Source: Marinospirillum sp.
Lineage (GTDB): Bacteria; Pseudomonadota; Gammaproteobacteria; Pseudomonadales; Halomonadaceae
DNA: 64,000 bases
Direction of reading: 5' to 3'
NCBI RefSeq assembly: GCF_014859565.1
Contig: NZ_JACUUA010000001.1
Span: forward strand, 1 to 64,000
Of the stretch, positions 17,878-27,303 are shown piece after piece. Each line of letters starts with the position of its first letter. Positions within the stretch are counted from its first letter, which is position 1. Under the pieces are notes generated by a model. The model saw only the letters and a list, made by a program, of their open reading frames with translations, ran no database searches and was not told where the DNA came from. The translations under genes and the position numbers were made by a program.

Positions 17878-17905
17878 GTATCACCTCCTTATGTATCACC
17901 TCCTT
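17876..17905 (-). repeat. 15-base tandem duplication carrying two Shine-Dalgarno copies before comM
   Basis: ATGTATCACCTCCTT occurs at 17876-17890 and again, identically and in tandem, at 17891-17905. On the comM strand each unit reads AAGGAGGTGATACAT, which is fully complementary to the 3' end of 16S rRNA over AAGGAGGTGAT. The inner copy is spaced correctly for the comM ATG; the outer copy lies 15 bases further upstream. Confidence 0.9.
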
Positions 17906-17916
17906 GTGTAGTTTGT

Positions 17917-18165
17917 TCAGACTCCAGATTTACTAGTGTTTTCCAGTGCTATCAATCGACGGTTTAATTCATCAACCCGCTGACGGGTGCGCTGATGAAT
18001 TTCCAGCAGCCGATCATAATCCTGGCGTGTGACCAGATCCAGCCTTGCTACAGCCTCTTGCACCAGGCTTTTTAAAGCGGCATTGCCCGATGTGGGTTGA
18101 TTGCCATTACTGAGTTTTGATGCAATCTCATCAGCAAGCTGCTGCAGTATTTGTGGTTTTATCAT
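17917..18165 (-). CDS. ubiK: ubiquinone biosynthesis accessory factor UbiK (YqiC/BMFP family)
   Basis: A small, mostly helical protein of 82 residues with the family pattern MIKPQILQQLADEIASKL at the N terminus and a coiled-coil C terminus rich in Arg, Gln and Leu (LDLVTRQDYDRLLEIHQRTR). In enterobacteria UbiK assists the aerobic Ubi complex. The ATG at 18165 is preferred over a longer in-frame start, because GAGGAG (18173-18178 on this strand) is well placed and the extension has no family resemblance. It lies just upstream of comM on the same strand. ubiH and ubiI are elsewhere in the window. Confidence 0.88.
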   Translation of the reverse strand: MIKPQILQQLADEIASKLSNGNQPTSGNAALKSLVQEAVARLDLVTRQDYDRLLEIHQRTRQRVDELNRRLIALENTSKSGV

Positions 18166-18245
18166 GGTTAATCTCCTCGGCAACAAGCTTAGCATAGCCA
18201 CAAGGTTTGCAAACCTGCGTCTTGTCATCCGCAACCTCTCACTTC

Positions 18246-18298
18246 GCACCAATTAAGCGCATCGTGAGCATCAACTTGGTGCCAATTGCTGTGCCAAT
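18246..18298. promoter_or_regulatory. possible NtrC-binding enhancer upstream of glnK
   Basis: GCACCAA (18246-18252) and TTGGTGC (18276-18282) are perfect opposing half-sites resembling the NtrC consensus, followed by a further CCAATTGCTGTGCCAA dyad-like stretch. They lie 75-125 bases upstream of a sigma-54 promoter, the usual distance for NtrC. The full-site spacing is not canonical, so the assignment is tentative. The rest of the 292-base gap between ubiK and glnK shows only the promoter. Confidence 0.4.
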
Positions 18299-18368
18299 CC
18301 ACCAACACTTCCTGCAAACCACTCGCAACATCAAACCATCTTGCTGATTAAAAAGCGTTTTTATGATT

Positions 18369-18385
18369 TTGGCACATCCGCTGCT
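18369..18385 (+). promoter_or_regulatory. sigma-54 promoter of the glnK-amtB operon
   Basis: TTGGCACATCCGCTGCT contains the invariant GG (18371-18372) and GC (18383-18384) with the exact ten-base spacing, within a TGGCAC and a GCTGCT context close to the sigma-54 consensus. It fits nitrogen-controlled expression of PII and ammonium-transporter genes. Confidence 0.85.
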
Positions 18386-18445
18386 GAATGCTCTGTGAAA
18401 ATTTTACGGCGTGGCACCCGATCACGTCACCAAAAAACCGGCTGA

Positions 18446-18796
<351 letters not shown>

Positions 18797-18819
18797 CCGG
18801 CTGATCAACTGAGGAATTT

Positions 18820-20067
18820 ATGATGGAAGAACTACTACACATCACTTATGCAATTGACACCTTTTACTTTCTGATCTGCGGCGTGCTGGTCATGTGGATG
18901 GCTGCTGGCTTCTCCATGCTGGAAGCTGGTCTGGTGCGTGCCAAAAACACCACCGAAATCCTGACCAAAAATATTGCGCTGTTTGCCATTGCCTGCACCA
19001 TGTACTTGTTCTTGGGTTACTACATCATGTATTCCAGCCCGGAAGGCGGCATTCTTCCTAGCCTGGGCTTCCTGATTGGTGGTGAAAACACTCTGGATGC
19101 AGCGCTGGGTGAAGACGGCCCTTATTATGCTGCCCGTTCTGATTTCTTCTTTCAGGTAGTGTTTGTAGCCACGGCTATGTCCATTGTGTCCGGTGCTGTT
19201 GCTGAACGTATGAAGCTGTGGGCTTTCCTGACCTTTGCTGTGATAATGACCGGTGTGATCTATCCAGTATCTGGTTTCTGGACTTGGGGTGGTGGCTGGT
19301 TGGATGCCGCTGGTTTTTCTGACTATGCCGGTTCCGGTATTGTGCACATGGCCGGCGCTGCTGCTGCTCTGGCGGGGGTGCTGGTACTGGGTGCACGTAA
19401 AGGAAAATACGGCCCGAATGGTGAGGTTTATGCCATCACTGGTGCCAACATGCCGCTGGCAACCCTGGGTACCTTCATCCTGTGGATGGGCTGGTTCGGT
19501 TTCAACGGTGGTTCCGAACTGAAAATGTCTGACTTCGACTCTGCCAACAACGTAGCCCAGGTGTTTGTGAACACCAATGCTGCTGCCGCTGGTGGTGTGA
19601 TTGCTGCAATGATTGCTGCAAAACTGCTGTTCAAGAAAGCTGATCTGACCATGATCCTGAACGGTGCACTGGCTGGTCTGGTTGCTATCACTGCTGACCC
19701 ACTGTCTCCTTCTGCTCAGGGCGCTGCGCTGATCGGTGCGGTGGGTGGTGTACTGGTCGTCTTCGCCATCATCACGCTGGACAAGCTGCGTCTTGATGAT
19801 CCGGTTGGTGCCATCTCTGTACACGGTGTTGTGGGTATCTGGGGTGTTCTGGCTGTGCCATTGAACAATGCTGATGCCAGCTTTGGTGCACAGATCCTCG
19901 GTATTATTGGTATCTTTGCCTGGGTATTCCTGGCCAGCCTGGTTGTCTGGTTTGTGATCAAGGCCATCATGGGTGTGCGTGTCAGCGAAGAGGAAGAATA
20001 TGCCGGTGTGGATCTGACCGAATGCGGTATGGAAGCCTACCCGGAGTTTACCAAGTCATCTAAATAA
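18820..20067 (+). CDS. amtB: ammonium transporter
   Basis: Inner-membrane Amt/Mep/Rh channel of 415 residues with 11 predicted segments. The two pore histidines are visible in GSGIVHMAGAAAALAGV and in AISVHGVVGIWGVLA, and LEAGLVRAKNTTEI is a signature segment. There is no cleavable signal peptide, unlike E. coli AmtB. Translation starts at one of two adjacent ATG codons behind GAGG. It lies in an operon with the upstream glnK and is followed by a strong terminator. PII binding to its cytosolic face is expected from the linkage. Confidence 0.96.
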   Translation: MMEELLHITYAIDTFYFLICGVLVMWMAAGFSMLEAGLVRAKNTTEILTKNIALFAIACTMYLFLGYYIMYSSPEGGILPSLGFLIGGENTLDAALGEDGPYYAARSDFFFQVVFVATAMSIVSGAVAERMKLWAFLTFAVIMTGVIYPVSGFWTWGGGWLDAAGFSDYAGSGIVHMAGAAAALAGVLVLGARKGKYGPNGEVYAITGANMPLATLGTFILWMGWFGFNGGSELKMSDFDSANNVAQVFVNTNAAAAGGVIAAMIAAKLLFKKADLTMILNGALAGLVAITADPLSPSAQGAALIGAVGGVLVVFAIITLDKLRLDDPVGAISVHGVVGIWGVLAVPLNNADASFGAQILGIIGIFAWVFLASLVVWFVIKAIMGVRVSEEEEYAGVDLTECGMEAYPEFTKSSK

Positions 20068-20079
20068 GGTGCTGATTGA

Positions 20080-20544
<465 letters not shown>

Positions 20545-20570
20545 AAAACCAGACAACAGAGGAGTGTAGT

Positions 20571-22472
20571 GTGAGCCAGCAACCTGTCCATGATGCCAAC
20601 AAGGTTTACAACATTCAGCACTGGGGCAGCGGTTATTTTTCTGCCAGTGCAGAAGGACGGGTGCTGGTGCAGCCCACTTCATTTCGTCCTCAGACACTGG
20701 ATCTTCCGCGGCTGGTTGGCCAGTTAAAGGATGCCGGTATCAGCCTGCCAGTACTGGTGCGTTTTCCCGATATTCTGCAGGATCGGGTGAATCGTCTGTG
20801 TGCTGCTTTTGACCGGGCGATTGAAAGCCACAGTTATCAGGGTGGCTACACCGCTGTGTATCCCATCAAGGTTAACCAGCAGCGCCGTGTGGTTGAAGAG
20901 CTGCTGGAAAGCCAGGCACGGGTGGATGCCCGTGTTGGACTGGAAGCAGGCAGTAAACCCGAATTGCTGGCCGTACTGGCACTGGCCGGGCAGGAACCCT
21001 CCACACTGATTTGTAACGGATACAAGGATCGTGAATACCTGCGACTGGCGTTAATGGGTGAGCGCCTTGGTCATCGGGTTTATATTGTGGTGGAAAAACC
21101 TTCTGAAGTAGCGCTGGCACTGGAAGAAGGTCAAAAATTGGGTGTTCGCCCTCGTCTGGGTGTACGAGCGCGTCTGTCATCTATTGGCAAAGGCCACTGG
21201 CAAGACAGTGGTGGCGAGAAATCCAAATTTGGTCTGGCCGCCAGTCAGCTGTTATCCATGGTTGAACAGCTGCGCGAAGCTGATGCACTGGACTGCCTGC
21301 AGTTACTGCATTTTCATCTGGGTTCACAGATCGCCAATATTCGTGATATTCAGCGTGGATTAAGAGAATGTGGACGTTTTTATCAGGAGTTGCTGGCACA
21401 GGGCGCACCCATCAAGGTGGTGGATGTTGGCGGTGGCCTGGGCATTGATTATGACGGCACCCGCTCTCGCAGTGTTTGCTCCATCAACTATTCCATGGCT
21501 GAATATGCCAACAACGTGGTTCATGCCATCCATCAGATCTGTGAGGCCAATAATCTTCCCCATCCTCATCTGATCAGTGAATCCGGGCGTGCCCTGACTG
21601 CTCATCATGCGGTGCTGATTACCAATGTGATTGATGTTGAAGAACCCGATTTCACCCCGCCTGAATCACCGGCAGAAGACGCCTCATTGATCCTGCATGA
21701 GTTGTGGCGGGTGTATCAGCAGGCTGGTGAAGATGTGGATGAACGCTCACTGGTGGAAACCTGGCATGATGTGGTGCAGGCGCTATCCGAGGCTCAGGAT
21801 ATGTATATTCATGGCCTGCTGGATCTACCAGGACGGGCATTGGCGGAGCGTCTTTACACCTGTGCCAGTGCCCGTATTCATCAGCAGTTGAACCTGTCCA
21901 ATCGGGTGCACCGTGAAATCCATGATGAGTTGAACGAAAAGCTAGCCGACAAGCTGTTTGTCAATTTTTCGCTGTTTCAGTCTTTGCCGGATATCTGGGG
22001 TATTCAGCAGGTTTTTCCAGTGTTACCACTATCCGGCCTGGATCGACCACCCGTTCGCCGGGGTATCATTCAGGATATCACCTGTGACTCAGATGGCCGT
22101 ATTGATCAGTATGTGGATGGACAGGGTCTGGAAAGCACTTTGCCGATACCCGAATGGCAAGAGGGTGAAGAAAAACTGCTGGGCTTTTTCCTGACCGGTG
22201 CTTATCAGGAAATCCTTGGTGACCTGCACAACCTGTTTGGGGATACCGACTCAGTGGACGTGGTGCTGGATGATGCCGGGCAACCCCTGCTGGAAAACCT
22301 GATCAAGGGTGACACGGTGGATCGGGTGCTGCGGTATGTAAACTTTGAGCCGGACGAGTTGTTAACGGCTATGAAAAAACAGCTAAATGCCAGTAACCTG
22401 CAGCAGGAACAAAAAAATCTGTTCCAGCAGCTGTTTGAAGAAGGCCTGAGTGGTTACACCTATCTGGAGTAA
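20571..22472 (+). CDS. speA: biosynthetic arginine decarboxylase
   Basis: PLP-dependent fold-III enzyme (633 residues) that decarboxylates arginine to agmatine, the first step of the agmatine route to putrescine. The PLP lysine lies in YPIKVNQQ near residue 103. DVGGGLGIDYDG and the GRAL/HHAV stretch mark the barrel and the SpeA type, and the family's internal insertions are present. The GTG start at 20571 has GAGGAG ahead of it, and the N terminus (KVYNIQHWGSGYF) matches SpeA. It probably shares a transcript with the preceding PII gene. No intrinsic terminator follows. Confidence 0.95.
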   Translation: MSQQPVHDANKVYNIQHWGSGYFSASAEGRVLVQPTSFRPQTLDLPRLVGQLKDAGISLPVLVRFPDILQDRVNRLCAAFDRAIESHSYQGGYTAVYPIKVNQQRRVVEELLESQARVDARVGLEAGSKPELLAVLALAGQEPSTLICNGYKDREYLRLALMGERLGHRVYIVVEKPSEVALALEEGQKLGVRPRLGVRARLSSIGKGHWQDSGGEKSKFGLAASQLLSMVEQLREADALDCLQLLHFHLGSQIANIRDIQRGLRECGRFYQELLAQGAPIKVVDVGGGLGIDYDGTRSRSVCSINYSMAEYANNVVHAIHQICEANNLPHPHLISESGRALTAHHAVLITNVIDVEEPDFTPPESPAEDASLILHELWRVYQQAGEDVDERSLVETWHDVVQALSEAQDMYIHGLLDLPGRALAERLYTCASARIHQQLNLSNRVHREIHDELNEKLADKLFVNFSLFQSLPDIWGIQQVFPVLPLSGLDRPPVRRGIIQDITCDSDGRIDQYVDGQGLESTLPIPEWQEGEEKLLGFFLTGAYQEILGDLHNLFGDTDSVDVVLDDAGQPLLENLIKGDTVDRVLRYVNFEPDELLTAMKKQLNASNLQQEQKNLFQQLFEEGLSGYTYLE

Positions 22473-22475
22473 TAC

Positions 22476-22536
22476 ACTTGCAGACCTGTTGGGGAGCAGT
22501 CACGTTCAAACCAGTGATCCCTACTCTACTGCAAGT
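22476..22536. repeat. long imperfect hairpin in the speA/FAH-hydrolase convergent gap
   Basis: ACTTGCAG (22476-22483) and CTGCAAGT (22529-22536) are perfect outer arms, and an inner TCAC/GTGA and GGG/CCC can extend the structure. There is no T run on either strand, so it is not a classical terminator. It may protect or end transcripts by another route. Confidence 0.35.
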
Positions 22537-22546
22537 ATCCTACCAC

Positions 22547-23218
22547 TCAGGCAAGCGTCAGCTGCTCTTTTAATAAGTCTGTCAGTTCCAGTTCCAGATG
22601 ATCACCCGATGTCAGCCGCCCTACACCTGCCGGAGTACCGGTAATCACCACATCACCCGGCAGCAGGGTAAAAGTCTGGCTGATATGACTGATCAAGGTG
22701 GCTATAGGTGTCAACATTTGACTGGCTTTGCCACGCTGCTTTTCCTTGCCATTCAGTCGCATCACCAACTCCAGTGCAGACCAGTCAGTGACTCGATCTG
22801 CAGGCACAAAGGTGGTCAGCGGGCAGGCACCATCCCATGCCTTGGCTCGCTCCCAGGGGTGCCCCTGTTTTTTTAATTCCGATTGCAAATCCCGCAATGT
22901 CAGATCCAAAGCTAACCCAACACCGACCACACCATTCAGCGCGGTGGAGTCGTCCACCTTGCACAGGGGTTTGCCAATCAGCAGGGCAATTTCAGTCTCG
23001 TAATGCACATCACCCTGCCCCTGCGGCAATTGCAGAGGTTGTTTTATGTGCACCGCACTAGTGGCAGGTTTGATGAACAACAATGGCTGGGCTGGAATGG
23101 GGTTATTCAGCTCGGCAGCATGTTCGGCATAATTACGCCCGACACAAACAATTTTGCCCAGTGGCTGCTGCCAGTGGCTGCCTTCCAGCGTCGGGACAAA
23201 AGCTGCAAATTCTGGCAT
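22547..23218 (-). CDS. fumarylacetoacetate hydrolase family protein
   Basis: A 223-residue FAH-fold enzyme. IVCVGRNYAEH is the usual opening motif, with metal ligands in VHYETEIALLIG (E-x-E) and the aspartate in LDLTLRDLQ, and GDVVITGTPAGVG near the end. Size and motifs resemble the YcgM/FAHD1 group, whose members hydrolyse acylpyruvates or decarboxylate oxaloacetate. The actual substrate is not determinable. It precedes the pyr cluster's downstream end on the same strand, 36 bases after pyrC', so it may be cotranscribed with it. Confidence 0.87.
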   Translation of the reverse strand: MPEFAAFVPTLEGSHWQQPLGKIVCVGRNYAEHAAELNNPIPAQPLLFIKPATSAVHIKQPLQLPQGQGDVHYETEIALLIGKPLCKVDDSTALNGVVGVGLALDLTLRDLQSELKKQGHPWERAKAWDGACPLTTFVPADRVTDWSALELVMRLNGKEKQRGKASQMLTPIATLISHISQTFTLLPGDVVITGTPAGVGRLTSGDHLELELTDLLKEQLTLA

Positions 23219-23254
23219 GGATTAATCCCTTTAAATGAGTAAGTCTGGTTTTTG

Positions 23255-24565
23255 TTATTGTTGCTGCTGTGTTGTAAACCGCACATCACCATCCACCAGT
23301 GTGACAACAGCGCGCCCCTTGAGTGACTGATTCCAGAAAGGGGTGTTATGACCGGCTGAAAAACCGGAGCTTTCATTTAATAACCAAACTTCGGATGGAT
23401 CAAACAGTGTGATGTCTGCAACAGAACCCGGTCGCAGACTACCTGTATCCAACCCCAATAGTGCTGCCGGGCCGGTCGATAAGCAGGCAACCAGTTCAGA
23501 ATAGTCAAAGTATCCCTGTTCAACCAGTGCCAGCATTTGCGGTAACACTGTTTCCAGACTGCTCATGCCCGGTTCTGATGCCGCAAAAGGTGCCATCTTG
23601 GCAGCTTGCTCATGCGGCAAGTGGCTGCTGGATACTGCGCTGATTACACCGTCGCGGATACCTTGCAGCAGAGCCTGACGATCAGCCTCACTGCGCAGCG
23701 GGGGCTGTACATGGTAGTTGCTATCAAAAGCCTCCAGGGTGGCATCAGTAAACAACAGATGACTGAGTGCCACATCAGCAGTTACCGGCAAACCACGTTG
23801 TTGTGCTTCTTTAATCATCTCCACTGCTCTGGCGGTGGACAGATGACTGAAATGAGCACGGATACCGGTCTGCTCAATCAGCAGTAAATCCCTTGCCACG
23901 GCAACTGTTTCTGCTGTGCCAGGGATTCCCGCCAGCCCCAGCTGGGAGGCTAGCGCACCCTCATGAGCACAACCCGAGGCAGCCAGCGAAGGATCTTCCG
24001 GATAAAAGATCACCAGCAGATCAAAGGTGGCGGCATATTCCAGGCAGCGCCGTAGTATCAGATTGTCCTGTATTGGGCTGCGCATATTACTCACAGCAAC
24101 GCAGCCTGCAGCCTGCAGTGCCGCCATGTTGGACAATAACTGCCCCTCCAGTCCGCGGGTCATGGCACCCAGCGGTAAAACTTTAGCCTGCTGAACGGCC
24201 TGGGCTTTTTCCCGCACCACCCTGACCACTGCTGATGAATCCAGGGGTGGCTGGGTGTCCCCACGGGCGCAGACTTGAGTAAATCCACCTGCCAGAGCGG
24301 CCAGGGTTTCACTGGCGATATTGCCTTTATAACTGGGGCCTGGCTCTCGCAGATGGCAGGACAGATCAATAAAACCGGGCGTCACCACCAGCCCATCAGC
24401 CTTGATAATCCTGTCAGCCTTGAAACCCTCGGGTGATTTGCCCAGCGCCACTATACAACCCTGTTCGATATGTACATCCTGCTGGGTATCAAGCTGCTGG
24501 CTCGGGTCGATAACACGACCACCGATAATGGATATCTTTATGGCTGTCTTTATGGATGAATTCAT
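23255..24565 (-). CDS. pyrX: inactive dihydroorotase homologue (PyrC')
   Basis: Non-catalytic dihydroorotase paralogue of 436 residues that, in Pseudomonas and relatives, assembles with PyrB into an active carbamoyltransferase complex. Key metal ligands are lost: the DxHxH motif reads D67-x-S69-x-H71, the region near FYPEDPS lacks the usual His, and TDHAPH reads SSSHLPH. HLREPG and HFSHLST are retained. The gene overlaps pyrB by four bases. A separate functional pyrC is expected elsewhere in the genome. The substitutions make catalysis very unlikely, but the structural role is inferred from the family. Confidence 0.9.
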   Translation of the reverse strand: MNSSIKTAIKISIIGGRVIDPSQQLDTQQDVHIEQGCIVALGKSPEGFKADRIIKADGLVVTPGFIDLSCHLREPGPSYKGNIASETLAALAGGFTQVCARGDTQPPLDSSAVVRVVREKAQAVQQAKVLPLGAMTRGLEGQLLSNMAALQAAGCVAVSNMRSPIQDNLILRRCLEYAATFDLLVIFYPEDPSLAASGCAHEGALASQLGLAGIPGTAETVAVARDLLLIEQTGIRAHFSHLSTARAVEMIKEAQQRGLPVTADVALSHLLFTDATLEAFDSNYHVQPPLRSEADRQALLQGIRDGVISAVSSSHLPHEQAAKMAPFAASEPGMSSLETVLPQMLALVEQGYFDYSELVACLSTGPAALLGLDTGSLRPGSVADITLFDPSEVWLLNESSGFSAGHNTPFWNQSLKGRAVVTLVDGDVRFTTQQQQ

Positions 24566-25566
24566 TGTATCTGTGCCCTTTCCTGCATCTGCCCACTCAT
24601 TGCCATGCTCATCACCGCCATACGTGTGGCAATACCATAACCCACCTGCTGCAGGATCACTGAACGAGGCCCGTCAGCCACAGCAGACTCAATTTCCACA
24701 CCCCGGTTGATTGGCCCCGGATGCATCACTATGGCTTCTGGATGAGCATAAGCCAGCTTATCGGTGGTTAATCCGTAGAGGCGATAAAACTCGGACTCCG
24801 AGGGTAACAGTGCACCACTCATACGCTCTTTTTGTAGGCGCAGCATAATCACCACATCCACATCTTTTATGCCTTCTTCCATGCGGGTATAAAGTTTTAC
24901 ACCCAGCTCCTCAATCCCAACTGGCAGCAGGGTTTTGGGTGCCACCAGGCGGATTTCATCAACACCGAGGGTAGTCAGCGCTCTAATCTGTGACCGAGCC
25001 ACGCGGGAATGCAGAATGTCACCCACAATGGCCACTTTCAGGCCGGCAAATTCACCCTTGTGACGCCGGATGGTGAACATATCCAGCATGGCCTGAGTGG
25101 GGTGGGCATGGCGACCATCACCGGCATTAATAATGGCAACCCTGGGTGTGACCTGGCTGGCAATAAAGTGTGCCGCACCGGAATCAGCATGACGCACCAC
25201 AAACATATCGGCATGCATGGCTTCGATGTTCTGCAGGGTATCCATCAGGGTTTCACCCTTGGCAGCAGATGAGGTTTTGATGTCCAGATTAAGCACATCC
25301 GCTGATAGGCGTTTGGCCGCCAGTTCAAAGGTGGCACGGGTACGGGTGGAGTTTTCAAAGAACAGGTTAACAATGGTTTTACCGCGCAGCAGCGGCACCT
25401 TCTTGACCGACTGCTCACCCATATTGGCAAAGGATTCAGCGGTATCCAGAATTTCTGTCAACAAAGTCCGGGACAGGCCATTAATGCTAAGAAAATGTTT
25501 CAGGCGGCCATCTACAGTCAACTGGACATTGCGTGGATGAGCAGGGTTATTCAGCGCAACAGTCAT
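24562..25566 (-). CDS. pyrB: aspartate carbamoyltransferase catalytic subunit
   Basis: Catalyses carbamoyl phosphate plus aspartate to carbamoylaspartate in pyrimidine synthesis. The 334-residue protein has the carbamoyl phosphate-binding [12 protein letters not shown] motif, HPTQAMLDM, and the C-terminal [10 protein letters not shown] aspartate-binding loop. The ATG at 25566 was chosen because it overlaps the pyrR stop as ATGA; longer in-frame starts lie inside pyrR. No pyrI gene accompanies it, and the inactive PyrC' follows, as in Pseudomonas. Confidence 0.96.
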   Translation of the reverse strand: MTVALNNPAHPRNVQLTVDGRLKHFLSINGLSRTLLTEILDTAESFANMGEQSVKKVPLLRGKTIVNLFFENSTRTRATFELAAKRLSADVLNLDIKTSSAAKGETLMDTLQNIEAMHADMFVVRHADSGAAHFIASQVTPRVAIINAGDGRHAHPTQAMLDMFTIRRHKGEFAGLKVAIVGDILHSRVARSQIRALTTLGVDEIRLVAPKTLLPVGIEELGVKLYTRMEEGIKDVDVVIMLRLQKERMSGALLPSESEFYRLYGLTTDKLAYAHPEAIVMHPGPINRGVEIESAVADGPRSVILQQVGYGIATRMAVMSMAMSGQMQERAQIQ

Positions 25567-26111
25567 GTGTTTTCCTCTGTAGCAGGTGTATGGAAAACCC
25601 GGTTCAGCTCCAGCGGTACCGGCCCGGATAGTTTGATGCGCTGATCTGCTGGCAGTTGTAAATGCTGTCCACAACAATCCGGCTGGATCGGCAATTCCCG
25701 ACCGGGTAACGCTAGTAAGGTGGCTAAAGTCACTGAGGCAGGACGACCAAAATCAAAAATCTCGTTCATGGCAGCCCGTATGGTGCGACCGGACATCAGC
25801 ACATCATCCACCAATATCAGGTGTCGATCTTCCGTGGCAAAGGGCAGGTTCGAGGGTTTAACACTGGGGTTTAATCCGGTCTGGCTGTAATCATCACGGT
25901 AAAAAGAGATATCCAGTGTGCCCAGTGGCCAGTTGACCTGCATCCGCTGTCGCAGGGCTTCAGCAACCCAGACACCGCCGGTATGGATGCCAATCAGTAA
26001 TGGGTCGGTAATCCTGTGCTCCAGCAGGTGACGCTCCAGTTGTGTAGCCAACTGATCCAGCAGGCTTGCCACTTCCGGCAAAGGGGGGTAATCCAGAGTC
26101 TGGTTTGTCAT
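25563..26111 (-). CDS. pyrR: PyrR bifunctional regulator/uracil phosphoribosyltransferase-like protein
   Basis: A 182-residue PRTase-fold protein. The PRPP-binding motif is [12 protein letters not shown], followed by [13 protein letters not shown]. In Gram-positive bacteria PyrR attenuates the pyr operon; in gammaproteobacterial clusters its regulatory role is less clear, and no attenuator is visible in the 38-base gap to ruvX. It begins the pyrR-pyrB-pyrC' run and overlaps pyrB by four bases. An AAGGAG Shine-Dalgarno precedes the ATG. Confidence 0.92.
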   Translation of the reverse strand: MTNQTLDYPPLPEVASLLDQLATQLERHLLEHRITDPLLIGIHTGGVWVAEALRQRMQVNWPLGTLDISFYRDDYSQTGLNPSVKPSNLPFATEDRHLILVDDVLMSGRTIRAAMNEIFDFGRPASVTLATLLALPGRELPIQPDCCGQHLQLPADQRIKLSGPVPLELNRVFHTPATEENT

Positions 26112-26149
26112 CCGTGGGTTACTCCTTAAATCGGGTAAAGGATCAATTT

Positions 26150-26635
26150 TCAGTTTTTAATGTAATCAGGGCCGGCAATCTGTTGCAGAAAAGGGCTGTT
26201 ACCCTCTGGATTCAGTGCCAGCCAGCCTTCCAGTATCATGGCAGCCGCCAAACTATCCACAGGGTCTTCACGGTAATTACCCTTGTGCCCCAGCTGTTTT
26301 ACCACGGCCTTGGCCATACGCGTGGTGCCACGCTCATCCATGCCATAACAGGGTTTGCCATAACGACCAAAAAGTCGCTTGGCAAACTTGCGCGCACGTA
26401 GGCTTAGTGGTGTGTCACTTAAATCTTCTTCCAGCGGCAAACCCATCACAAAAGCATCCGGTTGCCATTCTTTGATCAGTGCATCCAGCAACTCCCAGGA
26501 AGGAATACCTTCCTGCGCCGGGATCACCCGTGATGGATTAACGGTTCGGGTCAGCTCATTACCAATCGCAACACCATGGCGTTTGCTGCCAAAATCAAAC
26601 GCCATCAACAGTCGGTGGCCTTCTATATCAGGCAT
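26150..26635 (-). CDS. ruvX: putative Holliday junction resolvase-like protein RuvX/YqgF
   Basis: A 161-residue RNase H-fold protein with the family opening [18 protein letters not shown], the VMGLPL strand and the DERGTTRMA segment. The family acts in 16S rRNA 5'-end maturation and possibly junction resolution. It sits in the usual order yqgE-ruvX-pyrR. The ATG is reached by eight bases of overlap with the yqgE end, suggesting coupled translation. Confidence 0.93.
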   Translation of the reverse strand: MPDIEGHRLLMAFDFGSKRHGVAIGNELTRTVNPSRVIPAQEGIPSWELLDALIKEWQPDAFVMGLPLEEDLSDTPLSLRARKFAKRLFGRYGKPCYGMDERGTTRMAKAVVKQLGHKGNYREDPVDSLAAAMILEGWLALNPEGNSPFLQQIAGPDYIKN

Positions 26636-27182
26636 GCCCGACCTGCCGAGTCATCAGCTCAAGGTTAATACCCAGGCTTGCCGCGGCGGCGGCCAGACGG
26701 TTTTCTGCAGCCAGGCCGTAAAGTATTTCTTCACTGGCTGGACAGGTCAGCCAAGCGTTATCCAGCAGCTCTTTTTCTAACTGACCAGCATCCCAGCCTG
26801 CACAACCCAGGGCAATCAGGAAATGTTCCGGGCCCTTGTTTGCCGAGATGGCTTCCAGAATATCCAGTGAGGTGGTCAGGCTTAGATGTTCGCTGACCGG
26901 CAAACAAGCTTTCCAGTCAGATTTGCCGGTATGCAGCACAAAACCCCGATCACCATGCACCGGGCCGCCCCGGTAGATGGGTGTGGAGATATGAGCAACA
27001 TCCAGCAGGGGTAAGGACATCTGCTCCATCAGCTCACCAAAGGTCAGCGGCAGAGGTTTATTGATGATTAATCCCAGTGCACCCTGGTCGTTCTGCTCAC
27101 ACAAATAAGTCAGACTGCCACCAAAGTGAGCATCATCCAGCTGGGGCATGGCAAGAAGGAAATGATCCCGCAGTGTATTCAC
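26628..27182 (-). CDS. yqgE: YqgE/AlgH family protein (UPF0301)
   Basis: A 184-residue protein with the DUF179 pattern LRDHFLLAMPQLDD..F.GSLTYLCEQ near the start and GLIINKPLPLTFGEL. In Pseudomonas the homologue is called AlgH; its biochemical role is unsettled. It overlaps ruvX by eight bases. Upstream, where tonB would follow in the conserved order, a foreign-looking ATPase gene intervenes after a 121-base gap. Confidence 0.92.
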   Translation of the reverse strand: MNTLRDHFLLAMPQLDDAHFGGSLTYLCEQNDQGALGLIINKPLPLTFGELMEQMSLPLLDVAHISTPIYRGGPVHGDRGFVLHTGKSDWKACLPVSEHLSLTTSLDILEAISANKGPEHFLIALGCAGWDAGQLEKELLDNAWLTCPASEEILYGLAAENRLAAAAASLGINLELMTRQVGHA

Positions 27183-27303
27183 AGGTTTCTCTTTAATTGA
27201 TCCGCAACGTATACAGGTTGATTCTGGAGAAATTATACCGGGAAAGAAAGGGGCTGGCTGCTATACCTCACTGGTGTTGCTGAATCACTAACCCTCGCAG
27301 GGA

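Noticed and set aside
18835..19824. A 329-codon open frame on the minus strand opposite amtB
   Set aside because: It is the antisense shadow of a strongly conserved gene; the product is rich in His, Gln and Thr without domains, and no Shine-Dalgarno precedes it.
22476..22536. Long hairpin after speA considered as a terminator
   Set aside because: Neither strand has a T run after the stem, so only a structured RNA or transcript-end role is possible.
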